Assembly: GCF_014647235.1 (NCBI RefSeq)
Contig: NZ_BMOU01000006.1
Location: 1-64,000 of the forward strand
Direction: 5' to 3'
DNA: 64,000 nucleotides
DNA from: Haloarcula pellucida
GTDB taxonomy: Archaea > Halobacteriota > Halobacteria > Halobacteriales > Haloarculaceae
Positions 1-8,504 of the stretch are shown piece by piece. Below the pieces are notes generated by a model. That model had not been told where the DNA came from and searched no databases. It worked only from the letters and a program-made list of their open reading frames with translations. The position numbers were made by a program, and so were the translations under genes. Within the stretch, counting starts at the first letter, position 1. Every line of letters starts with the position of its first letter.

Positions 1-150
1 TAAGAGCTGAACGCATCTAAGCTCGAAACCCACCTGGAAAAGAGACACCGCAGAGAGCCCCTGTAGAAGACAGGGTAGATAGACTCGGGGTGTACGCACT
101 GAGGTAACGAAGTGTTGAGCCCACGAGTACTAAGCGCTCGAAGCCATCAT
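1..150 (+). rRNA. 23S ribosomal RNA, 3' end (partial)
   Basis: The window opens inside the large-subunit rRNA. The segment with CACCTGGAAAAGAGACACCG, GACTCGGGGTGT and GAGCCCACGAGTACTAA is the conserved haloarchaeal 23S 3' terminus. It lies directly upstream of the 5S gene on the same strand, as expected for an archaeal 16S-23S-5S operon. The exact mature 3' end cannot be fixed by eye; about 145-150 is estimated from the GAAGCCATCAT segment. Confidence 0.93.
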
Positions 151-239
151 TCATACGCACTGTGACTCGCAGTTCAGCCATCGAGCTGACTGAACGAGTC
201 CAGGCGCAAACTGGATCGCACGTACACAAGGTTGTTCGA

Positions 240-278
240 CCGAGACTGGTAGTTTCGCGGTTCGATTCCGCGACTCGG
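240..278 (+). ncRNA. tRNA-like processing element upstream of 5S rRNA
   Basis: A perfect T-arm is visible: a 5-bp stem (256-260 with 268-272) around the 7-nt loop TTCGATT. It is enclosed by an acceptor-like helix (CCGAG at 240-244 with CTCGG at 274-278). There is no D-arm or anticodon arm, so this is not a tRNA gene. In Haloferax volcanii a mini-tRNA structure before 5S is known to direct tRNase Z cleavage of the 5S precursor. The 5S start follows two bases after this helix, so the same role is inferred here. Confidence 0.75.
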
Positions 279-280
279 CG

Positions 281-402
281 TTAGGCGGCCATAGCGGCGG
301 GGTTGCCTCCCGTACCCATCCCGAACACGGAAGATAAGCCCGCCAGCGTTCCAGGGAGTACTGGAGTGCGCGAGCCTCTGGGAAATCTGGTTCGCCGCCA
401 CC
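281..402 (+). rRNA. 5S ribosomal RNA
   Basis: A 122-nt 5S rRNA gene. The ends TTAGGCGGCC and GTTCGCCGCCACC pair as the terminal helix. The internal block CCCGTACCCATCCCGAACAC is the conserved 5S loop B/helix III region. Length matches haloarchaeal 5S. It follows the 23S gene and the tRNA-like element and is followed by a strong hairpin and T-run. Confidence 0.95.
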
Positions 403-420
403 ATTCATACTTTCATCGAG

Positions 421-455
421 CCTCGCAGAGAGTCATCTCTCTGCGGGGCTTTTTG
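421..455 (+). terminator. rRNA operon terminator
   Basis: A 12-bp stem (421-432 with 437-448, one G-T pair) closes a TCAT loop and is followed by five T residues at 450-454. It sits 19 bases after the 5S end, so it most likely ends the rRNA operon. Archaeal termination depends mainly on the T-run; the hairpin may also protect the 3' end. Confidence 0.7.
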
Positions 456-579
456 CATGTATAGAGAGCGGCAGCGCTGTCGGCGGCGATGTGCGTCACT
501 GAGTCGTCGCAGAGCGTCGTGCCCGCGACACAGCGACAGCTCGTCGGACGGACTGCGGCAGAATCAGTAGCGGGCGGCG

Positions 580-717
580 CTATCGTCGGTCTGATTCGGG
601 GTTGTGCTTGCGGCGGTAGGTACCGACCATTTTCCAGAGGGTGTCGTCGATTGTTTCGCCGTCGGCTTCGTCCTCGAGTTGCCGGTACAGGTTCTCCGAG
701 ACTTCGATGCGAGGCAT
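580..717 (-). CDS. Small conserved protein (45 aa), possible ribbon-helix-helix/antitoxin-like
   Basis: The 45-residue product starts MPRIEVSENLYRQLEDEAD and has the pattern of a short beta strand plus helices seen in small RHH-like DNA-binding proteins and antitoxin N-termini that are common in haloarchaea. No toxin gene is adjacent. The start at 717 was preferred over longer in-frame starts because a TATA-like element lies at 741-749, about 28 bases upstream, giving a leaderless transcript. The function is not known. Confidence 0.7.
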   Translation of the reverse strand: MPRIEVSENLYRQLEDEADGETIDDTLWKMVGTYRRKHNPESDRR

Positions 718-740
718 CGGGTGTGTATAGCGACCGGGAG

Positions 741-749
741 TAAATAAAT
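741..749 (-). promoter_or_regulatory. TATA-like element for the 45-aa protein gene
   Basis: The AT-rich string TAAATAAAT is centred about 28 bases upstream of the ATG at 717. This is the haloarchaeal spacing for leaderless transcription. It stands out from the GC-rich surroundings. Confidence 0.55.
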
Positions 750-811
750 TCTCGCTGACACGGAACCGAGTAAAAGCTTCACGTCTTGTGGTTTCCCGTG
801 ATGGCTGAGTG

Positions 812-997
812 TCACTCGCCGTAGAGCCAGCGCGCGCCGAAGGCGACGAACCACGCCATCCAGATACAGAAGACGAGGAGCCACGCACCGTACTGGACCG
901 TCGCGTCGGGGACGAGTACGTACGCGACGACGAGGAGAGCGGCGACGCTCGCGGCGGCCGCGGCGTCCCAGCGACCGGGCGCGGGAGGCGTCACCAT
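812..997 (-). CDS. Small membrane protein (61 aa)
   Basis: The product has two hydrophobic stretches, about residues 13-31 (AASVAALLVVAYVLVPD) and 36-57 (YGAWLLVFCIWMAWFVAF), consistent with a two-helix membrane protein. It lies just downstream of the aldo/keto reductase gene on the same strand (9-base gap after that gene's stop), so the two are probably cotranscribed. No family recognised. Confidence 0.65.
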   Translation of the reverse strand: MVTPPAPGRWDAAAAASVAALLVVAYVLVPDATVQYGAWLLVFCIWMAWFVAFGARWLYGE

Positions 998-1006
998 CGA
1001 CTCGGG

Positions 1007-1846
1007 TTACTGTGAGATGCCGTAGGTGTCGCCCGACCAGTCGCGGGCGGGGAAGTCATACACTGGCTGGTGGTGGTCGATGTCGTCGATGCGCTGGTGG
1101 TCCTCTGTGGCGAGGTCCCAGTCGAACAGGTCGCGGTTCGCCCGGACGTGGTCGGGTGAGGAGGACTTCGGAAGCGGGACGACATCGTTCTCGACGGCCC
1201 ACTTCAGGATAACCTGTGCCGGCGAGCGGTCGTAGGACTCGGCGATGGCCCGAATCGTCTCGTCGGCGAACACTTCTGTTCGGCCCAGCGGTGCGGCCGC
1301 CTCAACGACGGTGTTAGTCTCACGGCAGTACTGTACGACGTCGTCCTGGGTGTTCCACGGGTGGTACTCGATCTGGTTGACGGCGATAGGGATGTCGCTG
1401 ACGTGGTGGGCGGCGCTGAGCTGGTAGGCGCTGAAGTTAGAGACGCCGACGTTTCGTATCTTTCCCTGGTCGTGGAGCGTAGCCATCGCGTTCAGCGTCT
1501 CCCGGAGGGAAATGGTCGGGTTAGGCCAGTGAATCAGGTACAGGTCGAGGTAGTCCGTTCCGAGGCGCTCTAGCGACGCCTCGCAGGACGCGACGACGGA
1601 CTCGTAGTCGAGGTGTTTCGGCAGGACCTTCGAAGTGAGGAAGACGTCCTCGCGGTCGTAGTCGGCGAGTGCCTCGCCGATAGCGGCCTCGTTGTGGTAT
1701 CCCTCGGCGGTGTCGACGTGCGCGTAGCCGGCATCTAAACCCGCTCGTACGGAGTCGCCGACGGTGTCGTCGTCGAGGTTCCACGTACCGACGCCGACCG
1801 TCGGGAGTTCGTCGCCACTGGGGAGTGTCGTCGTTGGGATGGACAT
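1007..1846 (-). CDS. Aldo/keto reductase
   Basis: A 279-residue TIM-barrel NADPH-dependent oxidoreductase of the aldo/keto reductase superfamily, similar to 2,5-diketogluconate-reductase-type enzymes. The catalytic tetrad is visible: D45 and Y50 in HVDTAEGY, K73 in TSKVLPK, and H106 in LYLIHWP. The C-terminal cofactor-binding segment PLPKSSSPDHVRANRDLFD is also present. The open frame extends about 120 codons further upstream, but ATG 1846 begins the family's normal N-terminus and has a TATA-like element at 1870-1877. The physiological substrate cannot be told from sequence. Confidence 0.92.
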   Translation of the reverse strand: MSIPTTTLPSGDELPTVGVGTWNLDDDTVGDSVRAGLDAGYAHVDTAEGYHNEAAIGEALADYDREDVFLTSKVLPKHLDYESVVASCEASLERLGTDYLDLYLIHWPNPTISLRETLNAMATLHDQGKIRNVGVSNFSAYQLSAAHHVSDIPIAVNQIEYHPWNTQDDVVQYCRETNTVVEAAAPLGRTEVFADETIRAIAESYDRSPAQVILKWAVENDVVPLPKSSSPDHVRANRDLFDWDLATEDHQRIDDIDHHQPVYDFPARDWSGDTYGISQ

Positions 1847-1869
1847 GGTCGGTCGGAGGCCCGCCGACG

Positions 1870-1877
1870 CTAAAACC
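1870..1877 (-). promoter_or_regulatory. TATA-like element for the aldo/keto reductase gene
   Basis: GGTTTTAG on the minus strand is centred about 27 bases upstream of the chosen ATG, supporting a leaderless start at 1846. The rest of the roughly 300-base interval between 1847 and 2145 shows no convincing gene on either strand. Confidence 0.5.
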
Positions 1878-2145
1878 GTTTGGACCACGTTCAGTTCCAC
1901 CCCGCACCCGCGGCTCGAGTTCGGGCTCGCTCGAAACGGTGGTGCCGTGGTATGCAGAACGCCACCGCTCGAACCGAACTCGTCTGCCCCGCCCGACCAG
2001 CGGACGGTGGGGCTGTCGCCCACCTCGTCGGTCAGCCGCCGAAGTGGTGTCCCCGCTCGGGGGGTCGCGGGCGACCGAGAAGTCCGACTGGGCGGATGCC
2101 GTTCTGGGTTCGGGACGAGAGAATCGCTCGGGTCGTGGCCGCCCG

Positions 2146-2433
2146 TCAGTAGGGTTGGCTGTGTTCGACCGACTGTCGCTGTGGCGCACCGCTGGAGAGG
2201 TCGGCGACGCACTCCCGACAGAACTGGTACCCACGCTCGTTGGTGGCCCCGCAGTGGGCACAGTCGATGGTCTCGACCGCGTCGTCACTGGGGGCCGGCG
2301 GCGTCGTTTCGGGGTCGGACTGCGTGGCGCCGGAAGCGGGGTCGCTCTGCCGTCGGTAGGCGTACAGCATCGTCAGTACGTGCAGGCCGACGAGCAGGGC
2401 GATGGCGCCGTACAGCCATTCGCTCCCCATCAT
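2146..2433 (-). CDS. Membrane-anchored zinc-ribbon protein
   Basis: A 95-residue protein with one N-terminal membrane helix (about residues 5-24, LYGAIALLVGLHVLTMLYAY), a polar Pro/Ser/Thr-rich linker and a C-terminal zinc ribbon with two CxxC knuckles (CAHC and CREC). This layout is common among haloarchaeal proteins of unknown function. A TATA-like GTATAAC lies about 23 bases upstream (2452-2460). No partner gene is evident. Confidence 0.75.
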   Translation of the reverse strand: MMGSEWLYGAIALLVGLHVLTMLYAYRRQSDPASGATQSDPETTPPAPSDDAVETIDCAHCGATNERGYQFCRECVADLSSGAPQRQSVEHSQPY

Positions 2434-2597
2434 ACGTGATTATACGGTGACGTTATACTTGAGGGTTGTGCATAGTTCACATGCCTCGTCGTCTCTGGGT
2501 GCCGTGTGGTGAATGCGGGCCGGGGCGGAGCGCGAGCGTTGAAGTAGGGTGAGGGACCCACCCGCCGTATGTCCACGCTGGAGACCGGTGATCGCTG

Positions 2598-3029
2598 ATG
2601 GGTCGTCGGACCCTCGTCCTCGTCGTCCGTGAGGACGGCCGCTTTGACTGCCGGGTCGCACACTGGGGCGTCGACGCCGACCCGTTCGCACAGTCGCGTC
2701 CGCTCGGCAGTGCGTGGTCGGCGGCTACCGTCCGAGAGCTGCTCGATGCGACGTTCGAGCAGGTGCTCGTCTGTGACGGCTCGGTCCGCCGGTACTGCGT
2801 CTGCTGGCTGGACCCGAGGCTCGCGGACCCCGGGGACGTCGCCCTCGCACGCACCGACGACCCGGCGGCCCTGCGAGCGTGGTGGGTCGAGGAGAAATCT
2901 CGGGCCTGTGAGGCCGTCCGCAGCGGCGCCGCCGAGACGGTCCGGGCCGAACTGCTGGCCGCCCTTCGCGAGCGGACCGACGCAGTTCACCTGCCCGACG
3001 ACGCGCCCTTTTTACGGGGCGCCCGCTAA
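2598..3029 (+). CDS. Conserved haloarchaeal protein of unknown function (143 aa)
   Basis: The N-terminus MGRRTLVLVVREDGRFDCRV and the conserved block HWGVDADPF are those of a haloarchaea-restricted family (I recall it as DUF6735, not verified). No catalytic motif is apparent. Its stop is 9 bases before the nucS start, so it is likely cotranscribed with nucS. That makes a role alongside DNA repair possible but unproven. Confidence 0.8.
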   Translation: MGRRTLVLVVREDGRFDCRVAHWGVDADPFAQSRPLGSAWSAATVRELLDATFEQVLVCDGSVRRYCVCWLDPRLADPGDVALARTDDPAALRAWWVEEKSRACEAVRSGAAETVRAELLAALRERTDAVHLPDDAPFLRGAR

Positions 3030-3038
3030 CCGGCAGCC

Positions 3039-3767
3039 GTGACCGCCGACAGCGCCGTCGAGACACTCAGCTATCCGGCCCCCGACACCGTCTGTGACCT
3101 CGTCGAGCGGGCGATAGAGCGGGGGGCGATGGTGACGTTGTTCGGCCCCTGCACTGTCGAGTACGAAGGGCGAGCGGCCAGTTCGCTCGGCCCCGGCGAC
3201 CGCCACGTGACGCTGAAGCCAGACGGGGCCGCACTGGTCCACACCGACGAGGGCCAGCAACCGGTCAACTGGCAACCGCCGGGGTGTGACCACAGCGTCG
3301 CCGTCGCCGACGGCGCACTCGTGGTCCGGTCCGAACGGACGACGCCGGAGGAGGAACTCGAAATCGTCTTCGAGACGGTCGCGCACGCGGCGGCCTTCGA
3401 CGTGAGCGACCCGGAGGAACTGGCCGTTACCGGCACCGAGGCCGACCTGAAAGAGCGGATTCTCGACGCACCGGACCTCGTCGAGTCCGGGTTCACGCCG
3501 CTCGCGACCGAACGGGAGACGCCCGCCGGCGCCGTCGACGTCTACGGCGAGGACGCGGCCGGCCGGACGGTCGTCGTAGAACTGAAGCGGCGTCGCGTCG
3601 GCCCCGACGCCGTCGGCCAACTCGACCGGTACGTCGAAGCGCTGTGCCGGGACCTACACGCGGACACCGAGGTCAGGGGTATCCTCGTCGCGCCGTCAGT
3701 GACCGACCGCGCACGGCAGTTACTGGCCGAGAAGGGGTTGGAGTTCGTCTCGCTGGAACCGCCCTAG
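3039..3767 (+). CDS. nucS: Mismatch-specific endonuclease NucS/EndoMS
   Basis: A 242-residue protein. The N-terminal half (to about residue 120) matches the NucS DNA-binding/dimerisation domain. The C-terminal half is a RecB-like PD-(D/E)XK nuclease with the active-site string AVDVYG followed by VVVELKRR. Archaeal NucS/EndoMS cuts both strands at mismatched bases and starts a MutS-independent repair route. The start is GTG, nine bases after the preceding stop. The gene runs convergently into the HalOD1 gene with a 4-base overlap of stop codons. A MutS gene lies 330 bases away. Confidence 0.93.
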   Translation: MTADSAVETLSYPAPDTVCDLVERAIERGAMVTLFGPCTVEYEGRAASSLGPGDRHVTLKPDGAALVHTDEGQQPVNWQPPGCDHSVAVADGALVVRSERTTPEEELEIVFETVAHAAAFDVSDPEELAVTGTEADLKERILDAPDLVESGFTPLATERETPAGAVDVYGEDAAGRTVVVELKRRRVGPDAVGQLDRYVEALCRDLHADTEVRGILVAPSVTDRARQLLAEKGLEFVSLEPP

Positions 3768-4027
3768 TAGACGGCGATGTCGTCGGACGACGAGACGACG
3801 ACGGTGTGACCGTAGTAGGTAAAGGAGACGTGGCCGACCGTCTCGCTCCCGAACAGCGCGGCTAGTGCGTCCGGGTCTACGGCCGTCGTCAGCGGGGGCA
3901 ACGCCTCGATAGGGTCGTCTTCGACCGCCGCGACCGCTCGAACGACGGTTTCGGCGACCGAATCCGTCTTCTCGAGCGTCGTCGAGAGGTCCGGCGTGGT
4001 CGACGAGGCGTCTGGTGCTGTGTGCAT
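3764..4027 (-). CDS. HalOD1 output-domain protein
   Basis: An 87-residue single-domain protein. The segment from SVAETVVRAVAAVEDDPIEA through GHVSFTYYGHTVVV matches the haloarchaeal output domain HalOD1, usually found downstream of sensor domains or alone. The domain is thought to be regulatory, with unknown target. A GTG at 4036 is an alternative start, but ATG 4027 fits better with the TATA-like element at 4049-4055. Its promoter carries a near-palindrome also found upstream of the small gene at 62485. Confidence 0.85.
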   Translation of the reverse strand: MHTAPDASSTTPDLSTTLEKTDSVAETVVRAVAAVEDDPIEALPPLTTAVDPDALAALFGSETVGHVSFTYYGHTVVVSSSDDIAVY

Positions 4028-4048
4028 ACGTGTCACTAACTGCCAAAG

Positions 4049-4077
4049 AATAAAACGTGCCTACCTAACTAGTTAGT
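4049..4077 (-). promoter_or_regulatory. Promoter with TATA-like element and palindrome
   Basis: On the minus strand TTTTATT (4049-4055) is centred about 25 bases upstream of ATG 4027. Eight bases further upstream is CTAACTAGTTAG (4065-4076), a perfect 12-base palindrome, continuing into GTAG. The same arrangement (15 of 16 bases of the motif, same 8-base distance to a TATA-like element) occurs at 62430-62458. Confidence 0.55.
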
Positions 4078-4100
4078 GGAATGTATTTTCTAACCAACTG

Positions 4101-6827
4101 TCATCCTCGCTCGACGCTGTGCTTGAGGTCTGCAAGCACGTTCAGCGCCTCGACGGGCGTCATCGTCGCGACGTCGACCTCGCGGAGGGCCCGTTCGAGG
4201 CCGTCAGCCGACTTCGTCCGAACCACCTCGGCCGTCTCCGCGCCTTCGTCTGTCGTCCCGTGGCCGTTCGTCGACGGGCGGGTCGCTGTCGGCGTCGAGT
4301 CCGGGTTTGCCGGTTCGTCGTCCGGTTCGTCGTCCGCGATGACGGACCGGGATCGCTCGACGACGCTCTCGGGGACGCCGGCCATCTCGGCGACTTCGAC
4401 GCCGTAGGAGGCCGCCGCCGGGCCGGGTGCGAGTTCGTGGTCGAACACCACGTCGCCGTCCTCCCGACTCGTCTCGAAGTGGCGGTTCGCGACGCCGGCG
4501 AGGTCGCTGGCCGCCTCGGTCAGGTCGTGATGGTGGGTCGCAAAGAGGGTGTACGCACCCACTTCGTCGTGAAGGTACTCGGTGACGGCGCGGGCGATGG
4601 CCAGTCCGTCGGCCGTCGACGTCCCCCGACCCACCTCGTCAAGCAGGACCAGCGAGTCCGCCGTCGCCTCCCGGAGGATGGTGGCGAGTTCGGTCATCTC
4701 TATCATGAACGTCGAGCGCCCGCCCGCGATGTCGTCGCTGGCGCCGACGCGGGTGAACACGCGGTCCAGCACCGGGAGGTCGGCCGACGACGCGGGGACG
4801 AAACTGCCCGCCTGTGCCAGCAGACAGACGAGCGCGACCTGTCGCATGTAGGTGGACTTCCCGCTCATGTTGGGGCCGGTGAGGACGGCGAAGAAGGGGT
4901 CGAGTTCGTCTGTGTCGGCGTCCCCGAGGGGACCGCTCCCGAGGTGGGTGTCGTTTGGGACGAACGCGTCCTCCGTCCGTTCGACGACGGGGTGGCGACC
5001 CCGTTCGATGTCGATGCCGTCGCCGCCGACGGTCGGCCGACAGTAGTCGTGACGGGCGGCCACCTCGGCGAAGGAGACGAGGACGTCCAGTCGAGCGAGG
5101 CGGTCGGCCAGTGCCTGTACGCGTTCGGCCTCGTCGGCGACGGCGTCCCGGACCCGACAGAACAGGTCGTACTCTAAGTCGTCGGCCTCGCTCTCGGCGC
5201 GCAGAATCTCCTCTTCGCGCTCTTTGAGTTCCGGGGTGTAGAACCGCTCGCTATTTTTCAGCGTCTGCCGGCGCTGGTAGTCCTCGGGCACCGACTCGAG
5301 GTTGGCGTTGGTCACCTCGATGTAGTAGCCGTGGACCGAGTTGTGGCCGACCTTCAGCGAGTCGATGCCGGTGCGCTCGCGTTCGTCGGCTTCGAGGCTG
5401 TCTATCCAATCCTTGCCCGAGCGCTCCGTCGAGCGAAGGGCGTCGAGTTCGTCGTCGTACCCCTCGCGGACGACCCCGCCTTCGGTGACCTCCTGTGGCG
5501 GGTCCGGGCGAATCGCGGCCTCTATCTCCTCGCGCGTGTCGGTAAGCGGGTCCAGCGTCGCGTGGAGGTCAGCCAGCAGGCGGGCGTCGGCCTCGGCGAT
5601 GGCGTCGCGCACGTCGGGGACCACCGACAGCGTCGACGCCAGCGACCGCAGGTCCCGGGCGTTCGCCCGACCACGAGAGACACGCGAGATGAGCCGTTCG
5701 AGGTCGTAGACGTCGGCCAGCAGGTCGTGGAGTCGCTCGCGGGTCGCGGGGTCACGCTGGAGTTCCGCAACCGATTCGTGACGGCCATCGATGCGGTCTG
5801 TGTCGAGTAGCGGTCGGCGAAGCCAGTCGGTCAACTCGCGCCGACCAAGTGCGCACGCCGTCTCGTCCAGCGTGTCCACGAGCGTGAGGTTCTCGTGGCC
5901 CCGCACGGAGCGGCGCTCGAACAGTTCGAGGCTCTCGACGGCCACCGCGTCCAGCAGCATGTACTCGCGGGGGTCGTACCGCGTGAGGTGGTTGAGGTAA
6001 TCGAGGGTTCGTTTGGGGTCCACGTCGGGGTCGACGGGTTCCCCGTCCGGCCCGACCGCACCCGAACTCCCGCGGGTGTACTCGGCGTACGACAGCAGGG
6101 CGCCACAGGCGCGTCGCTCGGCGTCGCCGGCCAGCAACCGCTCGGGCGGCCCGAAGTACCGCTCGATGCGCTCCTCGGCCCGCTCACGCTCGAAGGCGGC
6201 GGCGTCGTACTCGGTGACGAGACAGGCCGGGCCGAACACCTCGTCGTCGGCCACGTCGACGTTCGGGCCGACGATGGCCTCGGCGGGGCCGAACCGACTC
6301 AGTTCGTCGGCGACGGCCGTCTCGCTGGCGACGCTCGTGGCGTAACAGTCGCCCGTCGAGACGTCGACGAGCGCGAGGCCGTAACCGTTGCCGGCGGCCA
6401 GCGCCGCGACGTAGTTGTTGTCGGCCCCGCCGAGCAGTTCCGACTCGGTGAGCGTCCCCGGCGTGACGATGCGGGTGACCGCTCGCTGGACGACGCCGCT
6501 GACCTCGTCGGGGTCCTCCACTTGGTCGGCGACGGCGACCCGGTAGCCGGCGTCCAACAGCGTCTCGATGTACGACTCGGCGTTGTCGATGGGGATGCCC
6601 GCCATCGGGTACTTCCCGGTGGAGTCGGTGCGCTGGGTGAGCGTTATCTCACAGAGCCGTGCGACTCGCTCGGCGGCGGCACAGAAGGCCTCGTAGAAGT
6701 CGCCGACCTGAAAGAGCACGAGTGCGTCGTCGTACTGCTCGCAGAGCTCGTAGTACTGTGCCATCATCGGCGTCAGGTCGTCGTCTAGCTCGGCCATCTG
6801 CTCTGGCGGGCCAAGCGCAGCGTCCAT
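4101..6827 (-). CDS. mutS: DNA mismatch repair ATPase MutS (first copy)
   Basis: A 908-residue full-length MutS1-type protein. The N-terminal mismatch-recognition motif VGDFYEAF lies at about residues 41-48. The ABC-type ATPase domain has Walker [10 protein letters not shown] near residue 650, then [12 protein letters not shown], and ATHHHDL follows. The C-terminal dimerisation tail carries [10 protein letters not shown]. It recognises base mismatches and small loops and recruits MutL. A second, different MutS lies at 21609-24308, and MutL at 35914. In Halobacterium NRC-1 MutS/MutL were reported dispensable for low mutation rate, which fits a parallel NucS route. Confidence 0.95.
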   Translation of the reverse strand: MDAALGPPEQMAELDDDLTPMMAQYYELCEQYDDALVLFQVGDFYEAFCAAAERVARLCEITLTQRTDSTGKYPMAGIPIDNAESYIETLLDAGYRVAVADQVEDPDEVSGVVQRAVTRIVTPGTLTESELLGGADNNYVAALAAGNGYGLALVDVSTGDCYATSVASETAVADELSRFGPAEAIVGPNVDVADDEVFGPACLVTEYDAAAFERERAEERIERYFGPPERLLAGDAERRACGALLSYAEYTRGSSGAVGPDGEPVDPDVDPKRTLDYLNHLTRYDPREYMLLDAVAVESLELFERRSVRGHENLTLVDTLDETACALGRRELTDWLRRPLLDTDRIDGRHESVAELQRDPATRERLHDLLADVYDLERLISRVSRGRANARDLRSLASTLSVVPDVRDAIAEADARLLADLHATLDPLTDTREEIEAAIRPDPPQEVTEGGVVREGYDDELDALRSTERSGKDWIDSLEADERERTGIDSLKVGHNSVHGYYIEVTNANLESVPEDYQRRQTLKNSERFYTPELKEREEEILRAESEADDLEYDLFCRVRDAVADEAERVQALADRLARLDVLVSFAEVAARHDYCRPTVGGDGIDIERGRHPVVERTEDAFVPNDTHLGSGPLGDADTDELDPFFAVLTGPNMSGKSTYMRQVALVCLLAQAGSFVPASSADLPVLDRVFTRVGASDDIAGGRSTFMIEMTELATILREATADSLVLLDEVGRGTSTADGLAIARAVTEYLHDEVGAYTLFATHHHDLTEAASDLAGVANRHFETSREDGDVVFDHELAPGPAAASYGVEVAEMAGVPESVVERSRSVIADDEPDDEPANPDSTPTATRPSTNGHGTTDEGAETAEVVRTKSADGLERALREVDVATMTPVEALNVLADLKHSVERG

Positions 6828-6916
6828 GCTCTCAAGGCGGGCCGGGCCGTAGAAATACCCCGCGGTCCGGCCACGCCGCTGTAACGCTTACCTGAATCCA
6901 CTGCCTACACTCGGGC

Positions 6917-7249
6917 ATGACCACATCCGACCCCGACCGGCCGGTGACGATCCGGACCCGCGCGGAACTGGACGAGTACCTGACCGAGAGCGACCGCGTG
7001 CTGGTGATGGTCCGGACCGAGGGCTGTGCCATCTGCCAGTCGATGGAACCGATTCTCGACAACGTGGTGCGAGCGACAGACGCCACCGTCCTCGTGTTCA
7101 ACCCTCGCGAGGACTTAGACGCCGTCGCGGCGTTCGACGTCCGTAGCACCCCGACGTTCCTGCTGTTCGTCGACGGTGAGTTGGTCGACCGGCGGGCCGA
7201 CGGGTTCGTCCCGACGGCGGCCCTCGTCGAGTTCGTCGAGGACGGATGA
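6917..7249 (+). CDS. Thioredoxin-family protein
   Basis: A 110-residue thioredoxin fold protein with an atypical CxxC active site, C37-A-I-C40, in place of CGPC. The cis-proline region is present as RSTPTFLLF. It could reduce disulfides or act in thiol homeostasis; the changed dipeptide between the cysteines should shift its redox potential. It is divergent from mutS with 89 bases between starts. Confidence 0.85.
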   Translation: MTTSDPDRPVTIRTRAELDEYLTESDRVLVMVRTEGCAICQSMEPILDNVVRATDATVLVFNPREDLDAVAAFDVRSTPTFLLFVDGELVDRRADGFVPTAALVEFVEDG

Positions 7250-7257
7250 CGGTACGC

Positions 7258-7266
7258 TTTTAATTT
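7258..7266 (+). promoter_or_regulatory. TATA-like element for the membrane protein gene at 7288
   Basis: TTTTAATTT is centred about 26 bases upstream of ATG 7288, consistent with a leaderless transcript. Confidence 0.55.
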
Positions 7267-7287
7267 CGCCGGCAGAGTCGGGTACTG

Positions 7288-8043
7288 ATGTCCCTCCGCA
7301 TCGGTGTCGCGCTCAGTGACGCGGCGGCACACCTCGTTAGTCGAACCGGCGCAGTACTTCTCGCGGTGTCTCTCGTCGTCCAGATAGTCACTACGACGAT
7401 CGTGTACTCGGCGCTCGCGTGGTGGTACGCCAGTCTCGGGCTGGCCGACGCGGCGCGGATGCTCCCGCTGACGGTGGACGTGGCGGCCCCGGTCCTCGGC
7501 GCTGGCTACCTCGTGGTGCTCGTCGTCTCGCTGTACAGTTCGGTCGTCGCCGTCCGGACGTTTGTCGCCGGAGCCGGAGCGACGTTCCCGGACGGTGCGT
7601 TCACCCGGAACGTCCCGCTGGCGATGGTGAACCTCCTCGTCGGCGGCCTCACGTACAGTCTCGTCGTCGCTGTCGGGTCGCTACTCGTCGTCCCCGGCCT
7701 CGTCGCCTACGTCGCCTTCCTGTTTATGCTCCCCATCGTCGCCGTCGAGGACCGCAATTTCGTCGACGCGCTCCGGGAGAGTTACCGCCGTACGAAGGGC
7801 CACTGGGTGCGCCTGTTCGCCCTGATGGTCGTCGTCGTGGCGCTGTCCGGTTTCCTCGGCGGCGTCATCGGCCTCGTCACCTCCCTGTTGCTCCCGTACG
7901 AGTTCGCGCTGCTGGCGATAGTGCTCGTACAGACCCCCGTCTCGCTGTATACCGTCGCCGTCATCGCGTCGGCCTACCGGCAGCTACAGGGCGGGACCAC
8001 TCACTCGTTGGGTGGTCCGAGGGCCGGCGCCGGGCCGGCTTAG
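7288..8043 (+). CDS. Multi-pass membrane protein, conserved in haloarchaea
   Basis: A 251-residue protein with about six hydrophobic segments. It carries a helical loop motif, VEDRNFVDALRESYRRTKGH, resembling the DUF7847 type of haloarchaeal membrane proteins (name from memory). No catalytic motif is seen. Its end overlaps the convergent UspA gene by 4 bases (8040-8043). Confidence 0.78.
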   Translation: MSLRIGVALSDAAAHLVSRTGAVLLAVSLVVQIVTTTIVYSALAWWYASLGLADAARMLPLTVDVAAPVLGAGYLVVLVVSLYSSVVAVRTFVAGAGATFPDGAFTRNVPLAMVNLLVGGLTYSLVVAVGSLLVVPGLVAYVAFLFMLPIVAVEDRNFVDALRESYRRTKGHWVRLFALMVVVVALSGFLGGVIGLVTSLLLPYEFALLAIVLVQTPVSLYTVAVIASAYRQLQGGTTHSLGGPRAGAGPA

Positions 8044-8480
8044 TCCTCGGCTGTGAGCCTGACCGTGACGACGGGCACCGGCGAGCGCCGGACTACCTTC
8101 TCGGCGACGCTGCCGATGAGGTAGTGGTCTAGCCCGGTTCGACCGTGCGTACCCATCACGACGAGGTCCGACCTCTCGTCCTCGACGTACGCCAGAATCT
8201 CCGAGCGCGGGACGCCCTCGACGACGGCCGTCTCGACGGGCACGCTCTCGGGCAGCGCCGAGACGGTGTCGTCGACGGCCTGCTCGGCCCGTTCGCGTTC
8301 GGCTTCCGTCCACGCCTCGGCGGAGAGGCCGGCGGTAGGACTCTCGAAGCGGTTGCGCGTGTCGACCACCGAGAGGACGTGGACCGTCGCGTCGAAGCGG
8401 TGGGCGAAGTTCCCGGCGTGTTCGGCGGCCGCGGCGATGCCGTCGCTCCCGTCGGTCGGAAGCAGGATGTCGTCGTACAT
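8040..8480 (-). CDS. Universal stress protein, UspA family
   Basis: A 146-residue single-domain UspA protein. The N-terminus MYDDILLPTDGSDGIAAAAE and the ATP-binding loop MGTHGRTGLDHYLIGSVAEK are diagnostic. The conserved G-2x-G-9x-G(S/T) pattern is met, so it is probably ATP-binding. It starts 24 bases after the stop of the TauE/SafE gene and is likely cotranscribed with it, a pairing where the Usp domain may regulate the transporter. Confidence 0.93.
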   Translation of the reverse strand: MYDDILLPTDGSDGIAAAAEHAGNFAHRFDATVHVLSVVDTRNRFESPTAGLSAEAWTEAERERAEQAVDDTVSALPESVPVETAVVEGVPRSEILAYVEDERSDLVVMGTHGRTGLDHYLIGSVAEKVVRRSPVPVVTVRLTAED

Positions 8481-8504
8481 ACTCGAAGGGAGAACGTGCC
8501 GCGG

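Noticed and set aside
240-280. A tRNA gene in the 23S-5S spacer
   Set aside because: Only a T-arm and an acceptor-like helix exist; D- and anticodon arms are absent, so it is a tRNA-like processing element.
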